DNA of 24,730 nt from an uncultured Eggerthellaceae bacterium (GCA_946626265.1 CAMOUE010000008.1:1-24730); one strand, 5' to 3'. Positions 1-7,580 are shown, numbered from the stretch's first letter. Program-made: numbers and translations. The notes: a model not told the origin generated them from the sequence alone.

Positions 1-720
1 GTTGCCGTCGGCGTTGGCGATCAGCGGGTTGTTGCCCCAGATGAAGATGTTCTTCGGGGCGACCCACTCGGGGTTGTCGTAACGATCCGGGAACTGCATC
101 GAGAAGTCGGGGCAGGTGTAGCAACCCATGATCGTGTTCGCGGCGGCCACGCGGGGGACGTAGCAAGCATTGCCGGAATGGAAGTACGAATACTGGATGG
201 AGCCGAGCGCGTAGCCGAGACGCGCGTTGATCGGCGGGGTCACGCGGCCGGTGCCGGACGCGAAGATGATCGACTTGCCACCGAACTCGTCACGGATGGC
301 CGTGAACTTCTCGTCGATCATGTCGTAGGCCTCGTCCCACGTGATGCGCTCCCACTTGTCGGCCTTGCCGCGGTCCTTCGGGTCGCGCTTCATCGGGTAC
401 AGCAGACGGTCGGGGTGATAGATAGCCTCGGCCACGTCCAGGCAACGCATGCAGAGACGGCCCTGGTAGTAGGGGTTCTCCTCGTCGCCTTCGACCTTGA
501 TGAACTTGCCGGTCTCCTTATCGGTGTAAATCACGACGCCGCAGCCGTCATGGCATCCAGGCGCGGACCACGCAGCAGAACGGGTGCAGATCATCCCGTC
601 TTCTTCCCACTGCCAAGGAACGTCGCCGCCCGTGTACATTACAGGAGGCTCGTTGAAGAACGTGGGTCGAACTTCTTTCGATGAATCGCTGTCGTGGGGA
701 ATGTCAATTCTTTGAGTCAC
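1..720 (-). CDS. Molybdopterin-dependent oxidoreductase (DMSO reductase superfamily), N-terminal part, runs off the left edge
   Basis: This is the N-terminal 240 residues of a large molybdenum or tungsten bis-MGD enzyme; the rest lies beyond position 1. The GTG start at 718-720 follows an in-frame TAA and a weak purine-rich SD (AGAGAGAG). An internal ATG at residue 28 has no SD. The Fe-S region reads SAPGCHDGCGVV (C56, C60) followed by GRLCMRC (C90, C93), then HPDRL and WERITWDEAYD, all typical of the family. The usual first Cys of the C-x2-C-x3-C motif is absent (Ala53 stands there). No twin-arginine signal is visible, so a cytoplasmic enzyme is likely, as in the branch holding pyrogallol transhydroxylase, acetylene hydratase and several gut catechol dehydroxylases. 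The substrate cannot be told from this fragment. It is transcribed divergently from the LuxR regulator at 1222. Family certain, function open. Confidence 0.9.
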   Translation of the reverse strand, partial: MTQRIDIPHDSDSSKEVRPTFFNEPPVMYTGGDVPWQWEEDGMICTRSAAWSAPGCHDGCGVVIYTDKETGKFIKVEGDEENPYYQGRLCMRCLDVAEAIYHPDRLLYPMKRDPKDRGKADKWERITWDEAYDMIDEKFTAIRDEFGGKSIIFASGTGRVTPPINARLGYALGSIQYSYFHSGNACYVPRVAAANTIMGCYTCPDFSMQFPDRYDNPEWVAPKNIFIWGNNPLIANADGN

Positions 721-1221
721 TGTTACATCACTCTCTCTCGTACACTCTCTCGGACATTACCGGCGAAAGGACGTCGGCCGTAAATGCCGGCCGGCCCGGA
801 GCGCTGCATGGCGAACCGTCTCACCACCCCTCGTTGCGCTTCTCCGGCTCCCGCCAAAGTTGTCGCCAACGATACGCCCCGTACGCTCAGTTGACTTCCC
901 GACGATAGTTCCCTTTTCGAGATTCAAACGCTCGATAGGAGCTCTCGTACTATCGGTACTATGTATTTACCTGGTGTTTTAAATCACGATTGTTTTACAT
1001 GGAATTCACGGGTTCCAGCGGGTTTCGTCCTCTCAGCTCATTGGGCTGAGAGGACGCGAGGCAATTTCGCAATTCCAACCTCCGCGTATGACCCTCCCCT
1101 TCCGCCTATTGATAGCCTATTCACAGGCGATGGAAGGCGGACGGCACGTCGTCTCCAGCGGCGATCGAGGGGGAATCGGGCGCCGCCGGGAAAGCCATCG
1201 CGCTAAGACGAGGAGGCCATA
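721..1221. promoter_or_regulatory. 501-bp divergent intergenic region between the molybdoenzyme and LuxR genes
   Basis: No convincing gene is seen here; the short open frames lack SD sites and family resemblance. The region must hold both promoters. It contains an 11-bp perfect dyad at 1026-1056, a 6-bp dyad CGATAG...CTATCG at 933-955, and a near-repeat of GTACTATCG and GTACTATG just after it. I could not assign convincing -35/-10 pairs. Such long regulated spacers are common beside substrate-induced reductase genes in Eggerthellaceae (family knowledge). Confidence 0.5.
1026..1056. repeat. Strong inverted repeat (11-bp perfect arms) upstream of the LuxR gene
   Basis: Arms CGTCCTCTCAG (1026-1036) and CTGAGAGGACG (1046-1056) are exact reverse complements. 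The spacer can extend the stem by three pairs, one of them G-U, leaving an ATT triloop. No T-run follows on either strand, so a terminator is unlikely. It lies 166 bp before the LuxR start. An operator or an mRNA hairpin are both possible. Confidence 0.6.
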
Positions 1222-2637
1222 ATGGCAAAGAGCGCCTTGGGGTTCATGCAGCTGACGATCATTTGCGGGTTTAGCCTGTTTTACGCCTGGTACCTCATAT
1301 CGTTCTTCGGCTTGTTCATCCTCGTACCGCCCGACTTCGATTTCGTCGGCCTCCACATCGAGCAGATCCTGTTCTTCGTCGGGGGCATCTTCTCGACGGT
1401 GGCCCTGATCGCTGCATTCAACAAGGCGGACAGCGTCGCCATCGGCCACACGCGCCTTCTCTACCTCGCGAGCTTCCTGCCCGGGCTGCTCATGCCCGTC
1501 GCGATCCTCGTCTACAGCCTCGGCATCGACCTGCCGTTCCCCGTTTTTTGCCTCGCCTGCCTGTTGACGGGCGCCGCAGCCGCCATCGGTTTCATGCTGT
1601 GGGAAGACCTGCTGACGCATGGGTATCTCAAACGGGGCGTGCTCACCCATGGCATCATGTTCTGCGCCGGCGGCGTCGCGTTCCTCGCCGTCACGTTGTT
1701 CCTCTCGCCAATCGAGACCTGCATCGTGAGCATACTGCTGCTCTGTGCGAGCATGGCGCTGCTGTCGTTCATTGCTCCGCGCTGCGACACGCTCGAGGAC
1801 AAGCCGGCGACGCCCGCACGCGAGTACTTCCGCAAATCCTGGCACGTGGAAATCGTGATTTCCGTAATCAACGCCGTGTTCGGGTACGCGTTCATCTTCT
1901 TGTACTACACCGACGCGAACTTGCTCATCGGCGCCATGGCAGTCGCGATCTTCGCCGACCTGGGATTCGCCATCACGTTCGGCCGCGGAAAATGGTTCCA
2001 GTTCGCGGGCGCCATCCGCATCTGCGGCGCATTCGTTTCCGTCGCCCTGCTGCTCATGGTGTGCGGCGGCGACGTCGTGCGCAACGTCGCCGCCTGCTCC
2101 ATAGTCCTGTTCTGGTTCATTTTCAGGACCATGGACGGCGGCTCGCTCACGAACCTGGCAAACAGAAACGACTTTTCTGCCCTCTATTGTGCGACACGAG
2201 GCAAAATGCCCGCCAACCTGGGATTCACCATCGGGCTTACCGTCGGGGTCGCATCCGTCGCGTTGGACCCGCCGAGCATGGCGTTGCCCTACGCCCCGCT
2301 CGCGCTGGTCGGGCTCTTCATCGTCGCAGTGCTGTTCTTCCTCCCCTTCGACAACGCGTCGTCCGCAGTCGGGTACAAGACGCTCTCCCTCGTGGACATG
2401 CAGGAATCGCCCAACGACAACCTGAAACGCCAATGCGAGCTGATCAAAGTCGAGTACAAGCTGTCCCCGCGGGAGTCGGACGTGCTCGAGTACCTCGTCA
2501 AGGGCCGCAACGCCAAGCACATTTCGGAAAAGCTCTACATCAGCGAGAGCACGGCGAAGACCCATATATCCAACATCTACCGCAAGGTAGGCATCCATTC
2601 GCAGCAAGAGCTGCTCGACATGCTCGAAGCCGCATGA
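1222..2637 (+). CDS. Membrane-bound LuxR-family transcriptional regulator (about 12 TM segments plus C-terminal HTH)
   Basis: A 471-aa protein. Residues 1 to about 375 form a series of hydrophobic helices resembling an MFS-like 12-TM bundle. After a short linker, residues 414-471 are a GerE/LuxR helix-turn-helix, with LSPRESDVLEYL, ISEKLYISESTAKTHISNIYRKVGIHS as its core. The ATG at 1222 has an AGGAGG site at 1211-1216. In Eggerthella and relatives, regulators of this architecture sit beside molybdoenzyme reductase genes and some have been shown to control them (family knowledge). The divergent molybdoenzyme at 720 is therefore the likely target. The TM domain probably senses the substrate directly, which is inference. 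A DGQHR-like gene follows 29 nt downstream. Confidence 0.92.
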   Translation: MAKSALGFMQLTIICGFSLFYAWYLISFFGLFILVPPDFDFVGLHIEQILFFVGGIFSTVALIAAFNKADSVAIGHTRLLYLASFLPGLLMPVAILVYSLGIDLPFPVFCLACLLTGAAAAIGFMLWEDLLTHGYLKRGVLTHGIMFCAGGVAFLAVTLFLSPIETCIVSILLLCASMALLSFIAPRCDTLEDKPATPAREYFRKSWHVEIVISVINAVFGYAFIFLYYTDANLLIGAMAVAIFADLGFAITFGRGKWFQFAGAIRICGAFVSVALLLMVCGGDVVRNVAACSIVLFWFIFRTMDGGSLTNLANRNDFSALYCATRGKMPANLGFTIGLTVGVASVALDPPSMALPYAPLALVGLFIVAVLFFLPFDNASSAVGYKTLSLVDMQESPNDNLKRQCELIKVEYKLSPRESDVLEYLVKGRNAKHISEKLYISESTAKTHISNIYRKVGIHSQQELLDMLEAA

Positions 2638-2666
2638 AGCAATCACTGTCACGAGAAGGAACCGAC

Positions 2667-3380
2667 ATGCGTGAAAACCACTCTGACAAGCTCGAAAACG
2701 CGCTCGCCGTGCTCGAGTCGCTCAAAAGGGATGCGCAGGAGCGCTCCGGGCACCGCGTCATAACCCTCGCGGACGTTCTCGAGCGGTTCGGAGGCGCCTG
2801 CAAGACGTTCGCATGGGAATACACGCTGGACAAATGCGCCATATGCTACGACATCGACGGCGAGGAGCATCGGTCTGAAGTGTTCGAAGACGATTTGTCG
2901 GGAGAGCGTTCCGCGTTCCTGACGCTGCCCATCGAGTACATCCACCACGACTCGCTCATCAACCCGCGCCCCGTCAACTTGAACCTCACGAACCTCATCG
3001 AGGAATTCGCGAAGGGAAATCCGCAGCTGCAGCAGAGCCTCGCCCGCATTGACTGCGACGTCGTGCGCATATTCGACGGACAGCATAAAACCGTCGCGCG
3101 GATTCTGCTCGGCGAACGCGCGATCCTCATGCGCCTGTTCCTCGAAACAGACCCGGCGAAGCTGATGGAGACGAACACGCGCGCGGGCAAGCAGCTCAAG
3201 CAGATTGAATTCGATGCGGGCATGCAGACCAAGATTTCAAAGTCATTGTTCCAAGTACGATTGCAGAAGTATCGGGAGGAGCACGGCTACGCCGACGACG
3301 ACCAGTCGTTCCTCACCGACGAGGTTATCGACAAGTTGCTTGGAGACATGGGAAAACAACATGCGTTATCGCTGTTGTAA
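2667..3380 (+). CDS. DGQHR/ParB-like domain protein, probably C-terminally truncated
   Basis: A 237-aa protein starting at ATG 2667 with SD GAGAAGGA at 2653-2660, 29 nt after the LuxR stop, so probably co-transcribed. The recognisable part is residues 88-185: PIEYIHHDSL, then a long helix, then DVVRIFDGQHKTVARI (DGQHKT at 137-142) and FLETDPAKLMETN. This resembles the DGQHR domain of ParB/DndB-type proteins, which are linked to DNA modification systems and mobile defence islands. Family members that I know are usually longer, with another conserved region after this point; here the reading stops soon after an acidic stretch. No partner defence gene is nearby. A truncated relic or a stand-alone short version are both possible. 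The family call rests on one motif, so function is unassigned. Confidence 0.6.
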   Translation: MRENHSDKLENALAVLESLKRDAQERSGHRVITLADVLERFGGACKTFAWEYTLDKCAICYDIDGEEHRSEVFEDDLSGERSAFLTLPIEYIHHDSLINPRPVNLNLTNLIEEFAKGNPQLQQSLARIDCDVVRIFDGQHKTVARILLGERAILMRLFLETDPAKLMETNTRAGKQLKQIEFDAGMQTKISKSLFQVRLQKYREEHGYADDDQSFLTDEVIDKLLGDMGKQHALSLL

Positions 3381-3420
3381 TCCTATCTTTAAGGTTTCTT
3401 TCAGCGGGACGGCAGACAAT

Positions 3421-3472
3421 GGGGTCACTTTGAAGTGCCGCGCGGATGGTGGTCCGCAATACAAATGACCCC
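3421..3472 (+). other. Nested stem-loop before the lipoprotein gene
   Basis: GGGGTCACTTTG (3421-3432) can pair with CAAATGACCCC (3462-3472), leaving one bulged base. Inside it GCGGA (3442-3446) pairs with TCCGC (3453-3457). The structure ends 26 nt before the ATG of the hydrolase gene and has no T-run. It could be an mRNA leader structure or an operator; nothing in the sequence decides. Confidence 0.4.
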
Positions 3473-3497
3473 GAACCAGAGCCGAGGAGGAAACGTC

Positions 3498-4574
3498 ATG
3501 AAAGTCAGAAAACTCGCAATGACCGCCATCGCCGTCGCCGTCGCAGCGGCGCTTGCAGCCTGCTCTTCGCAGGCGCCCGCGTCTTCGACCGCCGCCAGCA
3601 GCGCAACTGGTTCCGAAACTGCGACGAGCAGCGTCTCGCAAGACGCAGCATCGGCGGATTCGGCGACCTCCGCGACGACGAGCGCTTCGTCGGGCGCCAA
3701 CGCGCTGGGCACCGTGTCGAACACGATTGCCCAAGACGAGGACGCGCTCGTCAGCACCTATGTTGACAAATTCCAACAGGTCGAATACGCCGATTCCGAA
3801 ACGGGCCTGTCGGTCACGTACAACCTGTACCTCCCGGCGAACTACGACGCCTCCAAAAGCTACCCCCTCGTCGTGTTCATCGCCGACTCGAGCTGCGCGA
3901 AGGGAGACGCGACCAGGTCGCTGAACCAGGGCCTCGGCGCCCTCGTGTGGGCTTCTGACGAATGGCAGGCTGCAAACGAATGCATCGTCTGCGTTCCCAC
4001 GTATCCCGAAACGATCCTCGACGACCACAACGGCTACACGACAACCGAATACGTCGAGCTCACGAAGCGTTTGATCGATGCCGTGAGCGACGAATACGCA
4101 GTCGATGCCAACCGCATTTACGGAACCGGCCAGTCGATGGGCTGCATGACCACGCTCATCCTCGCATCCGAGCATCCCGACCTGTACGCCGCCTGCATGT
4201 TCGTCGACGGGCAGTGGGACGTGAGCACGCTCAAGGGGCTCGAGGACCAGACGTTCGTCTACTTCGCCGCAGAAGACGACAATTCCGCCTTCACCGGCAT
4301 GAGCGAGGTCATGAGCATGTTCCAGACCGACGGCGCTCCGTTCGCCTATGCGCAGTGGGACGGCACCTGGGCGCCTGACGAGCTTTCGAGCGCTGCTGCT
4401 GACCTGTTCGCGAAGAACGAGAGCGCGAACTTCGTTTCCTGGACGACGGGGACGATCGAAGCGGGAAGCGGCGCCGGCGGCGGAATGGGCGGCGCAGGCG
4501 TCCACATGGCCTCGTTCGACTACGCTTACAACTGCATTGCGGTCATGGAGTGGCTCTTCCAGCAGACCAAGTAA
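3498..4574 (+). CDS. Secreted lipoprotein, alpha/beta-hydrolase (esterase/PHB-depolymerase-like)
   Basis: A 358-aa protein. The ATG at 3498 is preceded by GAGGAGG at 3484-3490, so I prefer it over upstream in-frame starts. Residues 1-22 form a lipoprotein signal with lipobox LAAC (lipidated C22). A Ser/Ala/Thr-rich linker follows (about 23-70), then an alpha/beta-hydrolase domain. It carries YNLYLPANYD, YPLVVFIADSS, and the nucleophile elbow GTGQSMGC (Ser213). The likely acid is near D260-D261, and the late His336 (GVHMASFDYAY) fits the catalytic His. It should face the outside of the membrane and hydrolyse an ester or small peptide; the substrate is unknown. An internal Gly-rich stretch at 324-334 is unusual. 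A strong terminator follows at 4589. Confidence 0.85.
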   Translation: MKVRKLAMTAIAVAVAAALAACSSQAPASSTAASSATGSETATSSVSQDAASADSATSATTSASSGANALGTVSNTIAQDEDALVSTYVDKFQQVEYADSETGLSVTYNLYLPANYDASKSYPLVVFIADSSCAKGDATRSLNQGLGALVWASDEWQAANECIVCVPTYPETILDDHNGYTTTEYVELTKRLIDAVSDEYAVDANRIYGTGQSMGCMTTLILASEHPDLYAACMFVDGQWDVSTLKGLEDQTFVYFAAEDDNSAFTGMSEVMSMFQTDGAPFAYAQWDGTWAPDELSSAAADLFAKNESANFVSWTTGTIEAGSGAGGGMGGAGVHMASFDYAYNCIAVMEWLFQQTK

Positions 4575-4588
4575 CAGGGATGCGAAGA

Positions 4589-4619
4589 AGCGGGCGCTTT
4601 GCAGCGCCCGCTCTTTTTT
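4589..4619 (+). terminator. Rho-independent terminator of the lipoprotein hydrolase gene
   Basis: AGCGGGCGCT (4589-4598) pairs perfectly over 10 bp with AGCGCCCGCT (4603-4612) around a 4-nt loop, followed by CTTTTTT. It lies 15 nt after the stop codon. On the minus strand there is no T-run, so it serves mainly the plus-strand unit. Confidence 0.92.
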
Positions 4620-4682
4620 CACCAGCCGCACTCAGGGCATCCGAGACGTCCGGCGCAATGCAATACCGGCAAGGCTTGCCGC

Positions 4683-4847
4683 CTACTCGAACTCTTCGGG
4701 ATGGCGGTTCGCATACAGCGTACCCGCGAGAATTCCCATAACGCCAAACGGCATGAGTATCGCACCGAGCGAAATGCTGCCAATCAGTACATATTGCGGA
4801 TTCCAGCGAGTTGCCGATACAATGAGCTGGAAAACGCGCGGAAACAT
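4683..4847 (-). CDS. Small membrane protein (54 aa), unrecognised
   Basis: An open frame of 54 codons plus stop on the minus strand: ATG at 4845-4847, TAG at 4683-4685. A short GTGAGG lies just before the ATG. The N-terminus is MFPRVFQLIVSATRWNPQYV; residues about 19-47 are strongly hydrophobic and Gly-rich (one long or two short membrane helices), ending in the charged tail NRHPEEFE. Reasons to treat it as real: it follows the radical SAM gene on the same strand by 78 nt, it has a coherent membrane-protein composition, and it fills a stretch otherwise without a gene. A GTT/AAC-rich dyad (4856-4880, one bulge) lies just upstream. I recognise no family. Confidence 0.55.
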   Translation of the reverse strand: MFPRVFQLIVSATRWNPQYVLIGSISLGAILMPFGVMGILAGTLYANRHPEEFE

Positions 4848-4925
4848 GGCCTCACAGTTCAAATCCTATGATTTGGAACTCTGAGTACGATGGGGTTGAT
4901 ACGCTGTACCCGTCCCTTCGTATCC

Positions 4926-5813
4926 CTAGAAACTCGCTTTGTGCAGCATCTCGCGCATCGTGCGCGCGGCCTTCTCGTTCACTTTGGGGATCATGTTGTC
5001 TAGCAGCTCGAGCATTCCCTCCCGGTTGCGCGGGATACCGCCCTCGAAGCGGATGATGTCGGTGTCATGCGCGGCATTCACGAAGCATTCGCAGTCGAGA
5101 TGCTCGACGAACGTGCGTATCTCCTGCGCCATCTCGACCTCCGTCGGCGGCGCCCACCGTCCGGCGGCGATGTCCTCCTTGAGCGGCCAAGTCTTCGTCG
5201 GGGTCATGCAGACGACCAGCACGCGCTTCGGAGCCGCTTCGCTGAACACGCGGGCCGTCTCGACTGCGTTCTTCTGGCCGTCGCCCGCACCCGCCATGCC
5301 GACCAGGTAGAAGAACGTGAACTCGATTCCCGCCTCGTGGAGCCGCCGCGCCTGCTCCACGATGTCGGCCGACGCATGGCCTTTCTCCATGAACGCCAAC
5401 GCCTCGTCATAGCCGCTTTCGGCACCGATTGTGATGTCGTTCACCCCGCGCGCAGCCAAGGCCGCGAGGTCGGCGTCGCTCTTGCGCGCGATGTCCGTGA
5501 TGCGGCAGAAGCCACCGTAACTGTTGACCTGGGGCATGCGCTTCTCGATTTCGTCGAACACTTCGAACAGCCTGTTCTTCGACAGCGCAAAGGGGTTTCC
5601 GCCCGTCAGGTAGATCCGACGCGTCGTGCTCGTTGCCGTTCGGGCGATTTCCTCGATGTCCTCGATTATTTCCTCCATAGGCGACATCTGGAAAGGTATG
5701 CCCGTGAAGATGTCGCAGAAATGGCATTTTCCATGCGAGCACCCCGTGACGATCTGCAACATGGGACAGTTCATGTCCTGGGGCGGGCGGTGCTGCGGTT
5801 GCTCGATATGCAT
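4926..5813 (-). CDS. Radical SAM protein
   Basis: A 295-aa protein. The cluster motif is TGCSHGKCHFC (C25, C30, C33; spacing C-x4-C-x2-C), a spacing seen in the group that reads GCSHNxCxFC. It also has a glycine-rich SAM motif LTGGNPF (69-75), a GAESG strand motif (130-134) and TFFYLVGMAGAG, consistent with a TIM-barrel radical SAM core. No separate C-terminal SPASM cluster or B12 domain is visible. The ATG has an AAGGAG site and starts 9 nt after the stop of the tocopherol-cyclase-like gene, so the two are almost certainly co-translated from one message. Reaction unknown; by context it may modify the same lipid or quinone substrate as its neighbour (inference). Confidence 0.9.
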   Translation of the reverse strand: MHIEQPQHRPPQDMNCPMLQIVTGCSHGKCHFCDIFTGIPFQMSPMEEIIEDIEEIARTATSTTRRIYLTGGNPFALSKNRLFEVFDEIEKRMPQVNSYGGFCRITDIARKSDADLAALAARGVNDITIGAESGYDEALAFMEKGHASADIVEQARRLHEAGIEFTFFYLVGMAGAGDGQKNAVETARVFSEAAPKRVLVVCMTPTKTWPLKEDIAAGRWAPPTEVEMAQEIRTFVEHLDCECFVNAAHDTDIIRFEGGIPRNREGMLELLDNMIPKVNEKAARTMREMLHKASF

Positions 5814-5822
5814 AGTCGCTCC

Positions 5823-6956
5823 TTAACAATACTCGCCGTACTCGCAGCCGACCGTGGCGGCCCGCAAGTCGTCGACAAGCTCGAACTGGCCATTTCGCTT
5901 TTCGAACAGCTGGACGCGCCCAACGCCGGTACCGCCGTTCCACAGGCGGTTGTGTCGCTTCGACCCGTCGGGCGCCTCGTAGTTCACGAGCAGCATCTCC
6001 GACTTGGGACACGTTATGTCGGTGACGAGTCGCGCGTTGAACGTCTTCTGGTCGACGTGCCAGTACAGCGAGTCCTCGGTCTCCCAGCAGTCGAACTGCG
6101 TGGAAGAGCCCGTCCACGGCTTCGAGAAGTTGAACTCGTACGGCCGTCCTTCGTAGTTCATGCAGCCGAGCAGCTTGCGGTCGAGCGCGACCCCTGCAAC
6201 CTTCGGGCGGCCTCCGCCGATGTCGAAAGCCGAATTGCCGAGCCGCTCGCCCGTCACCGTGCTCACGAGGTTGCACGACGACAGCCACACCCAGGGGCTC
6301 GTGAAGTCGCTGCCCCAGTTCTTGTCGGCATAGCCGAAGCAGGTGTCGGGATCGACCACGTACACCTCGCCGTCGAGCACGACCGTGCCGGAATAAGCGC
6401 ACTTCATGCCCTCGACATGCCAGAACATCTCGAACGCCTGCGCGCGACGCAACGGCGAGCTCGCACCGTACCCGACGTTGTAGGCGATCTGCTTGTCGAT
6501 TTTCAGGTCCCATAGCATCGAGCCGGCATCGCTCATCCACTCCGGGTGGGCGCTGGCTTCGGATTTCGAGATCTCGACATTGCCGATGAGCGCCGTTTCG
6601 CAGCAAAGGCAATCGTCTGCCGCCACGTAGAACGGCACGCCCTGCCCCATGTCGACATCGTGCCACGAGAAGAACCTGTGCAGCTGGCGAGCGTCCTTTC
6701 CCCAGCATCCCGCCTTGACCATCACGTATGACGGCTTCTTCCCCGCGTTCTTGTTCACCTCGAGCTGCCCGAAAACCGGTCGACGCTCCGCAAGTCCCGG
6801 ATTGCAGCAGAAGAACTCGATGAAGAACGTGCGCCGTTCGCCCGTCTCCGCATGATGACCAGAAAACGAATGCCACCACCAATCGTATCCCTGCCGAGCG
6901 AAGCCGCCCGTCAACATGAACCGGTCGCGGGAAACGTCATGGGTGTCGCAGGCCAT
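5823..6956 (-). CDS. Tocopherol-cyclase-like / AttH-CrtC-fold protein
   Basis: A 377-aa soluble protein with no signal peptide. Features typical of the tocopherol cyclase-like (lipocalin-related double-domain beta-barrel) family are an aromatic N-terminal YDWWWHSFSG (24-33), FFIEFF, a central FGYADKNWGSDFTSPWVWL (207-225; the family's Y-x-x-K-N-W-G and W-x-W/Q pattern), and a late barrel strand LVTDITCPKSEMLLVNYE. In plants this family closes the chromanol ring of tocopherol. Bacterial members lack tocopherol pathways and most are uncharacterised. It is Cys-rich (C50 C51, CLCC near 116-119, C-terminal GCEYGEYC), notable for a redox-active anaerobe. SD AAGGAG lies 6 nt before ATG. The radical SAM gene follows by 9 nt. 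Family call fairly sure, substrate unknown. Confidence 0.75.
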   Translation of the reverse strand: MACDTHDVSRDRFMLTGGFARQGYDWWWHSFSGHHAETGERRTFFIEFFCCNPGLAERRPVFGQLEVNKNAGKKPSYVMVKAGCWGKDARQLHRFFSWHDVDMGQGVPFYVAADDCLCCETALIGNVEISKSEASAHPEWMSDAGSMLWDLKIDKQIAYNVGYGASSPLRRAQAFEMFWHVEGMKCAYSGTVVLDGEVYVVDPDTCFGYADKNWGSDFTSPWVWLSSCNLVSTVTGERLGNSAFDIGGGRPKVAGVALDRKLLGCMNYEGRPYEFNFSKPWTGSSTQFDCWETEDSLYWHVDQKTFNARLVTDITCPKSEMLLVNYEAPDGSKRHNRLWNGGTGVGRVQLFEKRNGQFELVDDLRAATVGCEYGEYC

Positions 6957-7091
6957 CGGCCACTCCTTCTCGCACTCGTCATCTTGTCGAATTCAGTATA
7001 GCCGCCGCAGGAAAATAGGCAACGAACGACGGGGGACGAGGAGCGATGGAGCAGTGCGTTCTGCGGAGGAAAGCGCGTGCAGGGCGCCGAA

Positions 7092-7580
7092 CTAGCAGCC
7101 GCTGCACCCGCCGCAATTGCGTGCAGCGTCCTCGAGCGCTTGGGCTTCTGCCGCTGCATCGAGGTCGAGCTCCTCCACGCGTGCGGCGAGGGCGCTTTTG
7201 CCGCCGACCACGTGAACTCCCGCGTTGTGTTTGTGGAAGGCGCCGTTTCCGAACGTTGCAAGGTATTGCGCCAGCGCGGGGCGGGCTGTAAGGTCCGCCA
7301 CGAACGCGTTCATCTCGCGACCGTCGCCGAACACGTCGCCGATGAACGCGAACGCATTGTCGAGTCGGCTCGACAATGCGCTCGCCAGCTCCTTAAGCTT
7401 ATCTGCGTCTTCACCGTAACGTCTGCCCGCAACCGCGAACGCCGCATCGCCGCTCGCGACACGCGCTTGTTCGCACATGCGGGCGCAATCGACGACCACG
7501 GCATGCCCTCCCGCATCAAGGGCATACCGAAATACCGCACCGGCCATATCGGCGACATGCGCGTTCGCTGCACTTCTCAT
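7092..7580 (-). CDS. Uncharacterised protein with Cys-rich C-terminal tail
   Basis: A 162-aa protein with ATG at 7578-7580 preceded by AGGGA. Residues 70-120 (RLDNAFAFIGDVFGDGREM, FVADLTA, FGNGAFHKHN) look like a conserved alpha-helical core of a kind I have seen as the C-terminus of longer proteins, but I cannot name the family. The last seven residues are CGGCSGC (C156, C159, C162), a possible metal or Fe-S ligand or a site of modification. It sits between the ABC1 kinase and the tocopherol-cyclase-like gene on the same strand, with gaps of 123 and 135 nt, so it may have its own promoter. It may be a remnant of a larger protein. Confidence 0.6.
   Translation of the reverse strand: MRSAANAHVADMAGAVFRYALDAGGHAVVVDCARMCEQARVASGDAAFAVAGRRYGEDADKLKELASALSSRLDNAFAFIGDVFGDGREMNAFVADLTARPALAQYLATFGNGAFHKHNAGVHVVGGKSALAARVEELDLDAAAEAQALEDAARNCGGCSGC

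Noticed and set aside
1117..2652. Long minus-strand open frame (511 codons) opposite the LuxR gene
   Set aside because: High Arg/Glu/Asp composition from reading GC-rich codons antisense; no SD, and the plus-strand LuxR protein explains the region fully.
5067..6515. 482-codon plus-strand frame opposite the radical SAM and cyclase-like genes
   Set aside because: Composition of a GC-rich shadow frame; both minus-strand genes have SD sites and family motifs.
5407..6882. 491-codon minus-strand frame overlapping the cyclase-like gene in another phase
   Set aside because: Arg-rich shadow in the same strand; contains no family motif, while the alternative frame carries FGYADKNWG and an SD.
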